A stretch of 64,000 bases of DNA from Strongyloides papillosus (lineage: Eukaryota > Nematoda > Chromadorea > Rhabditida > Strongyloididae), in NCBI GenBank assembly GCA_005656395.1, contig SRSI01000061.1:1-64000 (forward strand), written 5' to 3'. Shown in pieces: positions 47,201 through 60,210 of the stretch. A model generated the notes under the pieces. That model was not told where the DNA came from. It was given only the letters and a program-made list of their open reading frames with translations, and did not search any database. Position numbers and translations under genes: made by a program. Position 1 is the first letter of the stretch. The number at the start of each line of letters is the position of its first letter.

Positions 47201-47859
47201 GCGAAAAATTGTCACATTTAAATTTTTACTATAAATTTGTACTTCCTTGTTCCATCAGGAATCCCCATTTGTTTAAAAAAATTCAACCCATTAACATTAT
47301 GATAAATGGCAGTGTAATTTATCAGTTTAAAAAAATATCATAATCTTCTCTTATATTATCATCACAAGGCTTTTCTAATTGTTATGTTACACTTAAGAAA
47401 TGAGAAGAAAAACTTTTTAATGTGTAATCAAATTTTGTCTACGTGCAATTTTTTGAAATGATCCATAAATACTCCTTCTTCTTTTTTTCTCTCCGATTGA
47501 AGGTTAGCCATTTGCCTTTTTTTTCTTTTTATGTAACACTTTAACATTCTATTATTTTGCTATCCACTCCCCCCATTCAAATTAAAATGAGATAGATATA
47601 AAAGTGAGAGATCACTTTTTAAAATGTTAATGTTTTTTGGTCCAACTTTTATTGTTATTTTTATTGAAAATATGTTAACTACTCTGATTGAATGTGAATG
47701 AATGAACGTAAGAGATAGATAGAGTGATGATATTTTATCAATGTAACACATATATAGAACGTGTATAATTTATCATTACTTAACATTTTGTTATATAAAT
47801 GTTTTGACGTTTTCGATAATAATATATGTTTTATTTTAGATACAAAACTCCTTATTACA
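44245..47859. other. Intergenic, 3.6 kb, AT-rich
   Basis: Begins with the 3' UTR of the TDP-43-domain gene (AATAAA near 44524). No further gene supported; the short open frames inside have no family features or splice support. A pyrimidine-rich patch lies at about 46140-46200. It probably contains the arginine kinase promoter. A good acceptor, TTTTATTTTAG at about 47829-47839, precedes the kinase ATG by 20 nt, consistent with trans-splicing or a 5' UTR intron. Confidence 0.5.
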
Positions 47860-48990
47860 ATGGCCGATGCTGAAACTATTAAGAAGATTGAAGAAGGTTA
47901 TGCCAAGCTTCAAGTATGTTTTTACAATCCATTCCACTCATAGTTTTTTTTTCTCATTATCTTTTAGGCCTCAAAAGAATGCCACTCTCTTTTGAAAAAA
48001 TACTTGACAAAAGAAGTCATGGACAAACTTAAAGACAAGAAAACCAAACTTGGAGCCACCCTTCTTGACGTCATTCAATCTGGAGTTGCTAATCTTGATT
48101 CTGGAGTTGGTGTTTATGCCCCAGATGCTGAAGCTTACACTCTTTTCAAAGATCTCTTCGATCCACTCATTGAGGATTACCACAATGGATTTGGACCAAA
48201 CCAAGTTCAACCAGCCACCGATCTTGGTGAGGGAAAATATTCCCAATTACCTGATCTTGACCCAGAACATAAATACATCCAATCAACCCGTATCCGTTGC
48301 GGAAGATCATTCCAAGGATTCCCATTCAACCCATGTTTGACTGAGGAAAACTACAAAACAATGGAAGGTACAGTTAAGAAGGTCTTCGAAAGCATCACTG
48401 ATGAAGAATTAAAAGGAACATACTACCCACTTCTTGGAATGACAAAGGAAGTCCAAAATCAACTTATTGCTGACCACTTCCTCTTCAAGGAAGGAGACAG
48501 ATTCCTCCAAGCCGCCAACGCCTGCCGTTACTGGCCAGTTGGTAGAGGTATCTACCACAACAAGAACAAGACTTTCCTCGTCTGGGTAAATGAAGAAGAT
48601 CACCTCCGTATTATCTCTATGCAAGAGGGAGGTAATGTTGGCCAAGTTCTTGAAAGATTAAACAAAGGAGTAAAGACCATCCAATCCCAAGCTCCATTCT
48701 CCAGAGACAACAGACTCGGATGGTTGACCTTCTGCCCATCAAATCTCGGAACAACTGTCAGAGCCTCCGTCCACATTAAACTTCCAAAGACCTCTGCTCG
48801 TCCAGACTTCAAGGAAATCTGCGATAAATTAAAACTCCAAATCCGTGGTATCCATGGTGAACACTCCGAATCCGCTGGTGGAGTTTACGACATCTCTAAC
48901 AAAGCCAGACTTGGATTGACTGAATTTGAGGCCGTCAAACAAATGTACGATGGTGTCAAATACCTTATTGAATTGGAGAAGAAAGCTTAA
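47860..48990 (+). CDS. Arginine kinase (phosphagen kinase), two exons
   Basis: Exon 1 47860-47913, 54-nt intron 47914-47967 (GTATGT...TTTTAG, phase 0), exon 2 47968-48990; 358 aa, the normal single-domain length. It transfers phosphate reversibly between ATP and arginine and buffers ATP in muscle and other tissues. Seen: N-terminal helical domain, guanidino-specificity loop region [31 protein letters not shown] nucleotide-binding Arg residues, active-site Cys about 274 in [13 protein letters not shown], and the C-terminal [14 protein letters not shown] flexible loop. Codon use is clearly more GC-rich and uniform than in neighbours (many CTC, TCC, AAG), as in highly expressed genes. A poly(A) signal AATAAA is at about 49176. 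Confidence 0.97.
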
Positions 48991-49212
48991 GTAAAATTTT
49001 GGGTTAATTGTTGTGGAAAGAATGAACTTTTATCTTAGTTAGTTTATATTTTTTACAATCTAGTAGTTTTGTATAAGGAGAACAAGAAAAAGTTTTCGTA
49101 TATAATTTTTTTTTCTCAATAATAATATATAATTTTGTTTTATATATTTAGTGAGATGATTTTTTAATTGCTTGTAATAAAAAAGTTTTATTATTAATGA
49201 TTTATTTTGTTT

Positions 49213-51082
49213 TTACAATATAGATAGTTTTTTAAAGAAATCAAAATTAATTGCCCGGAGGTTGTTGTAGTATATACAGTCTTCAGTTTTTGGGAAGAAA
49301 TCGCAATAGATATCTTGTACAATATCACTTGATAACGGTTTAATAATCCATTCCAATGGGAGGAGGAAAAATATTAATGAAGTTATCATGATAATATTTT
49401 GTATTCTTAATGAAATATTCTTACCAGGATATGATACATATTTACGTTGAATGAATGTAATGATTCCCAAAGCAATATTAGCCCATGGAGTAATAATAGG
49501 TGTTGATGGATTGATAAAAAACGTAAAAATAAAAAGAAATATATAGTAAAGACGATTCTTAAAAATTGTATTACTTCCAGAAAGTATCTTCGGGTAGATG
49601 TTTGATAAAGAAAATAATGCAAGAGTTACATTAAAACAAGTATAATGAGGTATATTTGGTTGAATGTAAAGACTAGTTAAACCAGCAACTTTAGCATAAA
49701 ATATGTATAATGTTAGGACAACTTCAATAGAATGTTGTCTTTCGAGAATTAAAATACCATGAAGGATCATAAAGATAACTACTAATAAGGATAAAAATGA
49801 TTCAACAGAAACGAATGAAATAACAATTCTGGTAAACAATGATAGATACTTTTCGAGAAATGATAAGATTTTTGAATTTACCATCCAGAAGAGGTGCCAA
49901 TCGCTTCCAAGGAAGATTAGATCTTGTATTCCATCTACTTGTGAACATAGATGTGCCTCCCAATGATAATAGCCACCAATCCAGGTACACTTATCCTCAC
50001 TCATCAATTCACACCTTCCATGTATCCCAAAAGTACACGGCTTAAAAGGGACCTTCATCTCATGATCATGGACCATCCCTCCAGAAGTTGATGAGTAATC
50101 ACAAGTAATATCAATCGGATAATTAATAACACTCCTCGGTAAACTATAATCATCCTTATTATTCTGATGACAATACAAAGGATCAATCCCACAAATATTT
50201 CCATCAAACAAATACCTATTCTTTATCAGATGTTTACTTTCCCTTCCTAAACATTTAACACCAATAATAGTTTGATATGATATAATATTATACAAATCAT
50301 CACAACATTGACTTCCTTTTTCTCTGTTTTTTGTGTAATCAAAGACTTCATCAACATATTTTGTTTTTTTTATTAATGGATAATATAGGGCGAATGTTTG
50401 GACCATGTCAATTGTTGTTATTGATAAGTACCATGAGGGGAAGATTTTTATACAATTAAGTTGGACCTCTTCGTAAGGGTTTGGTTGGTTGGTTTCGTTA
50501 TAAAATGATTCTGTTGATGTTAGAATTGGCCTAAATTGTGATGTGAAACACTTTAAGATAAATAACAATGTTATTAAAAATATCAAAGCCCACGTTACGG
50601 GTGTTTTCCTTTTAGATTCCTTTTTTATAACCTCCCAATTGATTAAAAACAATAAGATCATCAAAAAGAAAGACCTCTTGGATCGCCTCCTAAAATTAGT
50701 CTGTCCTTGAAATTTGGGTTCCTGATTAAATCTAATAGATTTACATCCTTGCGGTAATATAAAAATATTTTTACTGAAATTAAATCCTCTACTCTCATCA
50801 GTCTTATTAAGCATATATTCTAATGAAGATGCATCAGTTGAGTAACAATTAGAAGTCCTTTTAATATAACTTTCACGGAAGGTTTTGTCATTTCTTTGGG
50901 CTGATTGCGGCGGTGTGATTTTTTTTGTAATTAGAAAATCATGATTATTCCTTGGTGAGGCCGTGATGAAGTGAAAGATTGTTTTATCATTTTGACTACA
51001 GGTTGATGATGTTTCTGTAGACTGGAATGGAATTTTGTTATTGGGGAGTGGATTGGAAACTTACATTTATTGTAGAATGCAT
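49213..51082 (-). CDS. iRhom-like inactive rhomboid membrane protein, two exons including an 18-nt first exon
   Basis: Exon 1 51065-51082 (MHSTIN), 43-nt phase-0 intron 51022-51064 (GTAAGT...TTCCAG), exon 2 49213-51021; 608 aa. Without exon 1 the long frame would be open 69 codons upstream of its first ATG. Cytosolic N-terminus, first TM about 155-175, then a large lumenal loop with the iRhom homology region: FGIHGRCELMSEDKC, GGYYHWEAHLCSQV. About six further TM segments follow. No GxSG serine motif or TM6 catalytic His is visible, so it is predicted proteolytically inactive. iRhoms control ER export and activity of EGF-family and TACE-type substrates. The lumenal Cys pattern supports the family; the TM part is diverged. 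Confidence 0.82.
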
Positions 51083-52123
51083 ATCACAAAATGTTGGCCA
51101 TCAAAATAATAATCGTATTTTTGGTGTAATTATTTTGAAGAGATAGGTTAACATGGTCTTTTTTGTATAACGTTTATAGTTTTGGAATGAACATTAAAAA
51201 AATAACTCCTTAAGAAACTCGTTGTTAATTAAATGATTGTCAAATAGTTTTTTAATGAAATATTGGAAAGATATTATTATAGGTAGATGATAAACATAGG
51301 AAATATTTAATATTTCATGTCCATGAAGGTCTCCATGATTAAATACAATTTATTAAATTAAATAAGAGGACTGGGAAATTAATATAGTACTTATCTATAA
51401 AGTTTTTTACTAATTACTGTTTTAATGTAGTTAATGAAGTTTTTTTTAAAGTCAATATGTTGTTTATACATTCTCCAAATGAAGTTTGTTGTATTGAATA
51501 ATAAATTTTTCTATTAATTCTTTCCCTTTTTTATATTTATGATTACTCATTATTGAATTAAAGCTAATAAAATGTTTAAAATCACATTCATTTTTATAAT
51601 ATATTGTATGATAATTAATATTTCTGATTTACAAAAGGATTAATATAAGTACAATTATATTTCCGCAGCAAAATCCGTTATGGTAATGTAAAGGTATATG
51701 ATCTGAAGTTTAAAGATAATCATCTATTTCTAACTTCTCGGTAGCACCAATGCTTTTAGACAAATTTTGCCATTTTTACTAAACAATTTTGTTCTAAAAT
51801 GACAAAAAGCATTCACGCCATCGTGAGGTTAAACATGGCATATCATTTTTCTATCCCACCTCATAGATCACTACACTATTGAGCAAATTTCGCACAAAAA
51901 TTGAAAAAATATTCATATTTAATCTTATACAGGCAAATGGAATCTAAAAATCATAGAGCTATCCGAAAGTACAACAGAAAAAACATACACTATTAAACTC
52001 CAAATGTATATAATTGTTTTTTTTACAAATAAAAACAACAAAAAACTAATTTTAATGTTCACTTTATGACTAATTTTACGGTTACATTACATATTAAAAA
52101 AATTAAATATAATTAAAATCACA
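51083..52123. other. Intergenic between RPTP 3' end and iRhom-like promoter
   Basis: No gene seen. A ~65-nt inverted repeat has arms AATGCTTTT (51749-51757) and AAAAGCATT (51805-51813); it is followed by GC-richer ATTCACGCCATCGTGAGG, partly symmetrical to sequence before the left arm. It could be a short hairpin or MITE remnant. Confidence 0.4.
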
Positions 52124-55100
52124 TCAATTCTTAGCTATACATCCATCCCTCATAAAAATTCCACGTGCCAGAGTATGGAACTTTCCAAAAGCACTTGAAT
52201 CCATCTCATCTATATCCTCCTTATAATGTTGGTAAACAACCAATAAAGCAAATACAAATTGGTTATATCTTTGGACAGCTCCATAGCGATGTTGTCGGAG
52301 GCATCTCAATCTTGCTACAGGATTGAAGGCTGGGAACAATGAAATTGTATCTATTAAATACATTATTAGTGCAAGAGTTCCAGTTCTCCCAACTCCTGCA
52401 CTACAATGTATTGCTATATAATTATCAGTATTGAAACTAATAATTCTTTTGTATAGCTCGTAGATACTTAAATGTTCAGGTGGTACACCTAAAAAATTGT
52501 GAATAAGAAATATTTTTAATTGTCTAAACTTACTTTTATCAGGCCAGCCATGATAATTAAGCACGGTAAACTTGAATTTACCTTCTCCATTGTTGCCTTC
52601 AATAACATACTCCGATTCAGATATACAGTTTAAATCAACACCATTGTAATTTGTTCTCGTCACAAAATAACTTTCAAACATTAGACTTGTATTGCCCTCT
52701 GGAAAATATTGAGTCCATTTATTGTATCTTGGACTGGCTTCTTCAGGCTTAACCAAGATAACAACTAATGAAATCTTGTACCTGAAGATCATATCAAGCA
52801 TATCATCTCTTGTATCATCTAGTGGTCCCTAAAAAAATAAATAAAGTTTAATGATATTGATGTTAATAACTTACTTGACATAAAATTAATTTTCTTTCTT
52901 TCTGATCACTGGTGTTATACACAAACTTATTAGCGTGTATGAAGCTTTCCATGTCTGTGCTTGGTTGTCCTCTAATAGTGACGGCAGTAGAGTCAAGACA
53001 TACAATATCCGAATAACGTGTTTTCTTTACATACTTATTTCTGACTGCAATGTAGAAGCGTCTGCAGCTATAAAGAAGATCCGAACTAGTCATTGTTCCT
53101 ATATTAGTGAAGATAGCTTCATATTCATCCAACTTTCCTGAGTCCAGTACATTAACAAAGCTCAGGAATTGCTCCAAATCACTATTCATACTTGATTGGT
53201 GACTCAAAAAATTAGAAAGATACTTCTTGTAGCTTGAGTATAACTTCATACGACGTACAGATGGATTGGCAAGTTTCCCATTATTAAACAATAATGCAAC
53301 GAATGCTTTAACCACATAAGCAAACTCGTATTTTCCAATGTTTCCACCATACCGTTTACTACGAATTCCTCTGATAATATCCAAAGGATTTGCTGTGTAC
53401 AATTCAACAGCTAAAGCACTGTATATGCACGCAAAGTACGTTAACATATAAACACGAGAATCAGTGCCTTCCGTTGAGTGGATAAGAATATTGCTCCTTT
53501 CGGCATCGGTGATGATTTTTTGGTGTATTTCAACAAACTGTTTCTCCGATTGTGGTATTTCATGCTCTCTCCAATCATAAATGTGATACAATTTAAAATA
53601 CTTTGTCTCACCACCTATCATCATCCTACTCATCTTAAATTCATAACAATGGGAAGAAGCAACATTTCTTGGCATTTCTGTTAAACAATCAATTGTTATA
53701 TCACCATATCTACTGGAACCCTCTGGCCAATAGAGTTTTTTATTTACGTTACTTCGTATTCCACCATCAGTATCATAAATAATTGCAATAATGGTTCCAA
53801 TATTCTCTTTAAAAACCATGTTCCAGAAAGTGTAGAGTGAAGTTATTGTTGGACCCTAAAATAAAGAATTTATGCTTTTGAATTTTGTAAACTTACGTCA
53901 CAATGAATATAATTTACATTATCTGAGATACTATAAACATAATGGGCCTTTATCTTCTTATCACTATCGTCGTAGCTCTTAACTAAGGATCCATCAAATT
54001 GATCACTTATCCCAACATCAACCTCTTCACCTCCTTCGATTTTAAAAGTAGGTTTAGAGGTATGCATATAATTTTTATCGGTAATCCCCCTGCAATATGC
54101 TTCAAAAGACTCCATTGTAAGAATATCCCAAAAGTAATATAAATTAGGATTCTTCACTTTGAGCTCATTCATTTTCTTATGAGGTATTATGATGCATATA
54201 TACATGAGGGTACACAATATTGTAGTAATAATTGCCCCTACAATAATAAGAATGATGATGAGGACATGTGTAGTAAGCTTCCCATAAGCATGTACCATTT
54301 TATGGTATGCTGACATCTTCCTCCTTTTCTCTTCAATGGCTTTCTCCAATTTAGTATCATCGACAACTGGAACACTTGTATCAATTGATCTTCCACCACC
54401 AGGATTTGTAACATATTTCCCGGCAGTAAATTCTTTTGCTTTTGTAATCTTACTACCTGGTGTCCCGTAGACACATTTTAGTTCTGTAACACGATCATTG
54501 ATATCTTTTAAAAAAATATAACCACCCTTAAGTCTGAATCTTTCATCGGTTATATAAGTGTCATTCCATTTATCCGATGTTGTTGTGATTCCATGATGAG
54601 TAATGGCTTCTAGATATCCAATGTTCATAAAAGTAAGAGAGCAATTTGGTTGAATCTCAGCATCTTCTTTGACGTAAGCTACCTTCTCAAGTCCGCCTTC
54701 CGTAGTGTTGGGTTCAAAATAAAAGATTTGTGAGATTATATTGTATTCACCCGAAGCTCCTAAGCACTTGTACGTTAACTGTACAATGTCATACACATTC
54801 ACATCAAATTGTGAGGTAATATTTTTTGAAGAACCCTCAACATTGATAAATTTATCTTTGGTGAAATCCATCCTTGAATAGCTGATAATCTCCCCATCGT
54901 AGTAATTTGGATGAAATCTTGATAGAAGTTTTACTTGAATAACTTGACTTGTATTTGCCATACCGATAGTAGTTACTCCAGTCCGTATAGTTAAATTTGA
55001 TTTGCAGTCCGGTAAAATTATCGATGGGCATTCACTATATGCTATTGTTATTGCACATGGCTCCAAAACTTCTTTAACATCATCCTCCTTAGGCTTTTCA

Positions 55101-55684
55101 AAATAATAAAACATTTTCTTGATATAGACTACGTTGTCATTCGATGAATTAACCTTCACAAGCTCATTGTTCTTATTCTTCGTGAAAACAAGAGGTTCAT
55201 CAGCAGGTGAACTGTTGCATTTTGTGTGCATTAACGGAACCATTAATGGTATAAACGTCGCTTCAGGAAGATTTGAAGAATTTCCATAATTCCCCCAGTA
55301 TACATCATACTTCCAATGACAACTCTGGTTTCTAGTATCATTCATAAAAATAACTCCTCCACAATCAACGTTTATGAGCCCAGGAGATTTTTTCATTAAG
55401 GGTATCCACGCAAACAGCTCGTTGTCGGTATTATAAGTTAGTGCTGATCGTCTCAAAAACGTATTGGGAGAAAATTCCTTACTATCATTTGTATGTTTAT
55501 ACCCAAAGTATGGACACTTTATGAGTACGACATCTGAAGTTGTATTGACCGTTAACCTGACCGGAAATGTTGTTTCATTGATGATTCCAGGAACAGAAGG
55601 GAAATAGTTTGTAACTTCTTCACAGTATATTGATAATGGCACCAAGGCCAAAGAAGCAGCCAAGAAATATAATAGTATAGACAT
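52124..55684 (-). CDS. Receptor-type protein tyrosine phosphatase with dead D1 and intact D2, three exons
   Basis: Exons 53897-55684, 52875-53855, 52124-52828 with phase-0 introns of 41 and 46 nt; 1157 aa. Signal peptide (MSILLYFLAASLALVPLSIY), ~450-residue extracellular part with many N-x-S/T sites and cysteines, TM about 474-500, then two PTP domains. D1 (about 590-810) has DWREHE in place of the WPD loop and HSTEGTDSR (near 719) in place of HCSAGVGRT: catalytic Cys is Ser and the Arg is lost. D2 (about 850-1140) has NKYVKKTRYSDIVCLD, GWPDKSKFR (WPD) and an intact HCSAGVGRTG near 1062. It should dephosphorylate phosphotyrosine on the cytosolic side through D2. Ligand unknown. Confidence 0.92.
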
Positions 55685-56345
55685 TATATTTGTTCTTATG
55701 TTGGAAGTTGTTAATTATATCATTTTTTCTGACACTAAAATTTTAAATATATTACAATATAATATTAAAATTCTTACCAAAATTAACATTTATTAAATTA
55801 AAATAAGGCCTTGAATTCAAAAAATTTTAATTTAATGCATCAATGGTACTACAATCAAGATAAAATGCCTCTGATTTGTACCAGTTATTAAGTAAAATTA
55901 TTTGCAGTAAAGATATGTTGTTGTTTTCCGAGATTTTACACGTAATTTGGTGCATTACGACGAGAAATACACAAATGGGGACTTTGGATGTTTCAATTAC
56001 GGAAGTAATGGATAATGACAAACTGCAATCACCATCTTCCATGGGATATAACATTTTCAAGTTTCATGAAATATCGTCTATTAGTAAGGATACTACCCTG
56101 TATTTGTTAATCCTTCTTTATTATTGCTTGATCTTTTACTAATAAGATTTGCTGCAAAAATTAGCATTTAGCTATGATTTGATACTTTGCTAAATGCTCC
56201 AAAATATATCAAATAATGCATTTAAACTCGAAAATATAATATCAACACAAAAAACAAACATACATACAAATTTTCGTATAAAAATGCAACTTTTTGCCAC
56301 TTAGACGATCTGTAGCAGTGAAATATCGAAAAATACCAAAAAGGA
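55685..56345. other. Intergenic with an ambiguous less-AT-rich patch
   Basis: About 55830-56100 has open frames on both strands (minus: MLYPMEDGDCSLSLSIT..., plus: NTQMGTLDVSITEV...). The base composition is closer to coding DNA than the flanks. No splice partners or family features found, so I do not call a gene. It also holds the RPTP promoter. Confidence 0.35.
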
Positions 56346-56417
56346 TTCCCATACCGGGAATCGAACCCGGGCCGCGTGGGTGAAAACCACGAATCCTAAC
56401 CACTAGACCATATGGGA
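56346..56417 (-). tRNA. tRNA-Glu (anticodon TTC)
   Basis: 72 nt on the minus strand. Acceptor stem TCCCATA with TATGGGA, D-arm GGTCTAGTGGTTAGGAT (A box), anticodon loop TTTTCAC with TTC, T-arm with GGTTCGAAT (B box). Discriminator A. A T5 run (56338-56342) just after the 3' end is the Pol III terminator. No intron. Confidence 0.97.
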
Positions 56418-57472
56418 GGCGTCCGGAGCCCTTTTTGATAGATTCCAGGGCCATTGAACAGAAAAAATAACCCCATTTCAAGCAATTTCCTTCGTTCACA
56501 GATAAAATACAAATTTCTAGGCTTTTTTGCATAATTACCATTATATTTTGTTTTTTTCACATTTTCTAGCTCATTATTTTGAATATATTTTCTGAAAATC
56601 AACTGTAAATACCAAGAAATTTGAATACAAAAAAAAACTAACCTTTAAGACAATTATTTCATCATAAAATATTATTAAATTATATAAATTAAAAAATCAT
56701 TAACACAGACAAGTTTTAGTAGCTAGATTCCTATAAAACAACTAGAATCCATTCTCCGTTTCTGAATAATTAGACATTGATGAAACTTCTATCTGAAAAC
56801 AATAACAATTTAATGCACGAAACCACTTTTTAATTCATAAATGTCTACTAAAAGAGTAGTCGGGAAAAGTAAAATAAGACAAAGAAACACACTACACAAA
56901 CCCTACATTTTTAAAGCCAAACAATTACCAGACAATAAAAAAGATGACGATAAAACAATTTTACCTCTTAATTCACCAAATTATATCATAATTCCAATTT
57001 AAAAAGAAACCTCTATTTGATTGGTGGTCACAAATATTGTGAAATGTGAATGGTCATGTCTTGTATGTTATCATATCACATTTCTATAAATTGTTTTTTT
57101 AATAACCAATAACTAAAACTGTTTTAACTCCTCTTCTCCAATTGACTTTTATGAAATACTTGCTGTCTTGAGTCTATTTTGTTTAAAAACTTTTCATCTT
57201 TCATTATTCGATCACTATAATTTTCTATTAATTATAGATAAATACGATTTTTACGTTAGTTAATGTACTGATTACACTTTTAATTTTTGATGATTTGAAC
57301 ATTTGTTGTGAAATCAACTATATTATGACATACTTTTTTACTTTATGATGTATTATTCCGATATGTGATAACTTTTTATTTTCTTTATTTTTCCAGAAAA
57401 CTATTGAACTTACCTGTATATAAAAAGAATAACTCTTTTCGTTATTATTTTCTATAACAACTAATTTGAACT
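56418..57472. other. Intergenic, AT-rich
   Basis: No gene seen. Contains the upstream region of the coiled-coil gene; TTTTTCCAG at about 57387-57396 is a possible acceptor in its 5' UTR. Confidence 0.5.
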
Positions 57473-59849
57473 ATGTTCGAAAAGATAAAAAAATTTTGGT
57501 CATCAAATTCTAATGTAAGTAGGACCCGTAAATCTAGTCCACGATTTGTTAGGACCAAGTCTGGGAGAAGTATCTCGACATTCACTTTCAAGAAGACATC
57601 ACGCCCATCCCGTAAGTTTTGTTTAATCTCTTATCATTTAGTATTTTTGTTGTAGATTCTAAAGAAGGTGATTATGCCACACCACCAGTCGTTGGTAGGC
57701 CACCTAATACTTTACCAAATGTTGCTGTGGCTCCACGTGATGATGTTTATGATAATCTTCATGCCCATCAGAGTCAAAAAACTATTAGGAGACCCAGTGT
57801 ACCAAGTATTGAGGATGAGGAAACTTTAACATTGCTAAATCAAGACACGGTTGCACAAAGTCCTCCTGGAGGTTATTCCGATAACAATACCAGTTTCTGT
57901 GGATTCCCAGGAAGAGAGAGTCCAAGCATCAGAGGTACAGATCATTGGCTAGGTAAGTACTATCACATAATGTATTTCATAATTATTTTTTAAGGTTCGG
58001 CAAAAGAAGAGTATCTCAGACACTATAGGGATTCGGAAAGGCCTTCATTGAATGTGAATCCATCGTCAACTCTAAATTACCATTCATATATGATGCCTAA
58101 AACTAGGAGGACACGGAGTTTTGCTCATCTTCCTGGTTCTTCAAAACAGTCGTCGGCATCAAGTAATGTTAGTCAAGGAGCTAGCCAAGTGTACAATAGT
58201 CAGTCCGGTATCTATGGAGAGAGAGGAGCAGTAAGACGTCAGGAGCCATCTCTATCTTCATCTGGGTAAGTATCATGAAATGAAAATTCAACTAATACTG
58301 TTATTTTAGATTCGTATCAAACATTTCATCACCCGTGTGCAGAGATAGATACAGGAATGTTGATAGTGAATCTCCATATAGAGTAGTGGAGACCAGATAT
58401 CCAAGATACTCAAACACAAGTGAGCTTCTATCTCCACCAAGAAACCCAAGAGTCAATGTGGGATCTGTCTACACACCAGGCCCTTGTTCAACTCCAATAA
58501 AGGGTACATCAAACATTTATGGCAGTGCAAGAAGTGCACAAGAAGATGTCTTCTTCGATAAGTCTTCTAGAAGCGGGGTTTCATCAGCTGTCAGTTGCCA
58601 GAGAATAGATGAAATTGAGGAATCACTTAGAGATATCCAACGGAAGATGAGTACTTCGACATCAATTCAGACACCATCAAATGTCCAAACAGACGGTTCT
58701 CAACAAGCACTACTCTCAATACTAATGGATAAGAAAAATGAAGCCGATCGTCTCAAGGAGAAAGTCAAGAAATTGGAAAATAGGTTGCAGATACAAAAGT
58801 GTGACTTTGCTGAGGAGACAGAAAAGTTGCAATTGGAGGGTGAAAACATCAGGCATAAGTTAAAGTTGATGACGGAGAAGTTTAACAGATTGGACCAGGA
58901 GTATCGTCGTTATAGAGAAGCAACACTCGTCACGGAGAATGATTTCCAGAAAAGTTTAGATGATATGGATAAACTCAAAAAGGATTATGAAACTGAAATT
59001 AGTTGCTTGAAGCAGAAATTGACTAGTGTTCTCGTTATGGATGATGACAAATCTTCGTCTATGAATGAAGCAAACAAACTGTTGGAGGATGAAAATGCCG
59101 TATTGTTAAATAAACTCGATGAAAAGGAGGAAGAGATAACAAAGTTGAAGAATGAGTTGAATCACCATCGTTCATTTAAAATTCTTAACGACGATGAGTA
59201 TGATGATGATAATCTCCTAGTGTTGGATGAGTTCAAGGATGAGAATAGTACTCCAGAAAATGGAAGTAAAAAGGAAGAGACTTTCAAAAGTGTCAGTTCA
59301 GCTCTGTCAAAAATCCATCTCTCTTCACTTCACTCACCATCCAATAGTTCAGGCTTCGGTGGATCACATTCTCATGGTTTTATTAGTTCTTCTCTTATGG
59401 AAAAGCCGTCAAATTCATTAACGAAAAACTCTGTTGCTGGTTCTTTGTCTAATAACTTGAATGAAATATCCTCCAGTGACAGGACAGCCACTCTAATGAC
59501 TATCCAACCAAGGATTCAAAGAATCATTAAAGATAGTAATGAAATCGGAAAACGCCTGCGTATGATTTCTAAATGTTTCTCGGAGATATCCTCAAACATT
59601 GTCGATGGAAAGGAGCCCGGATTCCATAAGCTGGCTTCACGTTTCAATGATTCATCGGATTCGGATGATGACATAAATAATTTTGAAAATAAGATGTCAT
59701 ATAACAGTCTCCAATTTGAGGATGTTATTCGTAAACATCAGGAGGATATTCAGAAGGCTGAGAAGTTCTTGTCACAGGTCTCTAGCAACATCATTCACTA
59801 TACAACAAGAACACCAGGAGAAAACAATCCTGTGTGTAATATCCAATGA
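57473..59849 (+). CDS. Ser/Arg-rich coiled-coil protein, four exons
   Basis: Exons 57473-57611, 57656-57952, 57995-58265 and 58310-59849; introns of 44, 42 and 44 nt (GTAAGT...TGTAG/TTAAG/TTTTAG); phases 1, 1, 2 agree; 748 aa. No signal peptide or TM, so cytosolic or nuclear. N-terminal half is basic, Ser/Pro-rich and likely disordered (KKFWSSNSNVSRTRKSSPRF, many RS and SP pairs that could be phosphorylated). About residues 340-510 form a long coiled coil (MDKKNEADRLKEKVKKLENR, KDYETEISCLKQKL, LDEKEEEITKLKNELNHH). The rest is acidic/Ser-rich with a short helical end (FEDVIRKHQEDIQKAEKFL). A scaffold, cytoskeletal or centrosomal role would fit but is inference. I do not recognise a named ortholog. 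Confidence 0.85.
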
Positions 59850-60210
59850 GATGGTATTTTCCAAGGAGGAATTGTATATATTTGTAAAGTTACTTGTTTT
59901 TAAAGTTTGCAGATCAACTTTAATCTGCTTTTAAAAGATTTGTTTTGTTTATTATTAGTAATATTTTAATTTTAAAAGATGTCAAATGACATGGAAAAAA
60001 TTTTCTTTTTAATAACTTGTATATAGATTTTATTGTAGTATGATAAAGATTTATTTTGATAATAAAATAATTTTAGAGGTTTGTTTTTTTTTATAACTTT
60101 ATTGTGTGACATGTCATAAGAAATTGTAGTACAGAAATTATATATACATTACTTTTATTATTCTAATTAATAAGTAGAAGTTTCAGTGGTAACAGACTCA
60201 CTGTCTGTAG
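59850..60210. other. Convergent 3' flanks
   Basis: 3' UTRs of the coiled-coil gene (AATAAAAT at about 60060) and of the minus-strand membrane protein gene. Nothing else seen. Confidence 0.5.

Noticed and set aside
44245..47860. Short + strand frames (45638-45847, 46241-46450) as genes
   Set aside because: No family motif, no splice or start context, composition typical of spacer.
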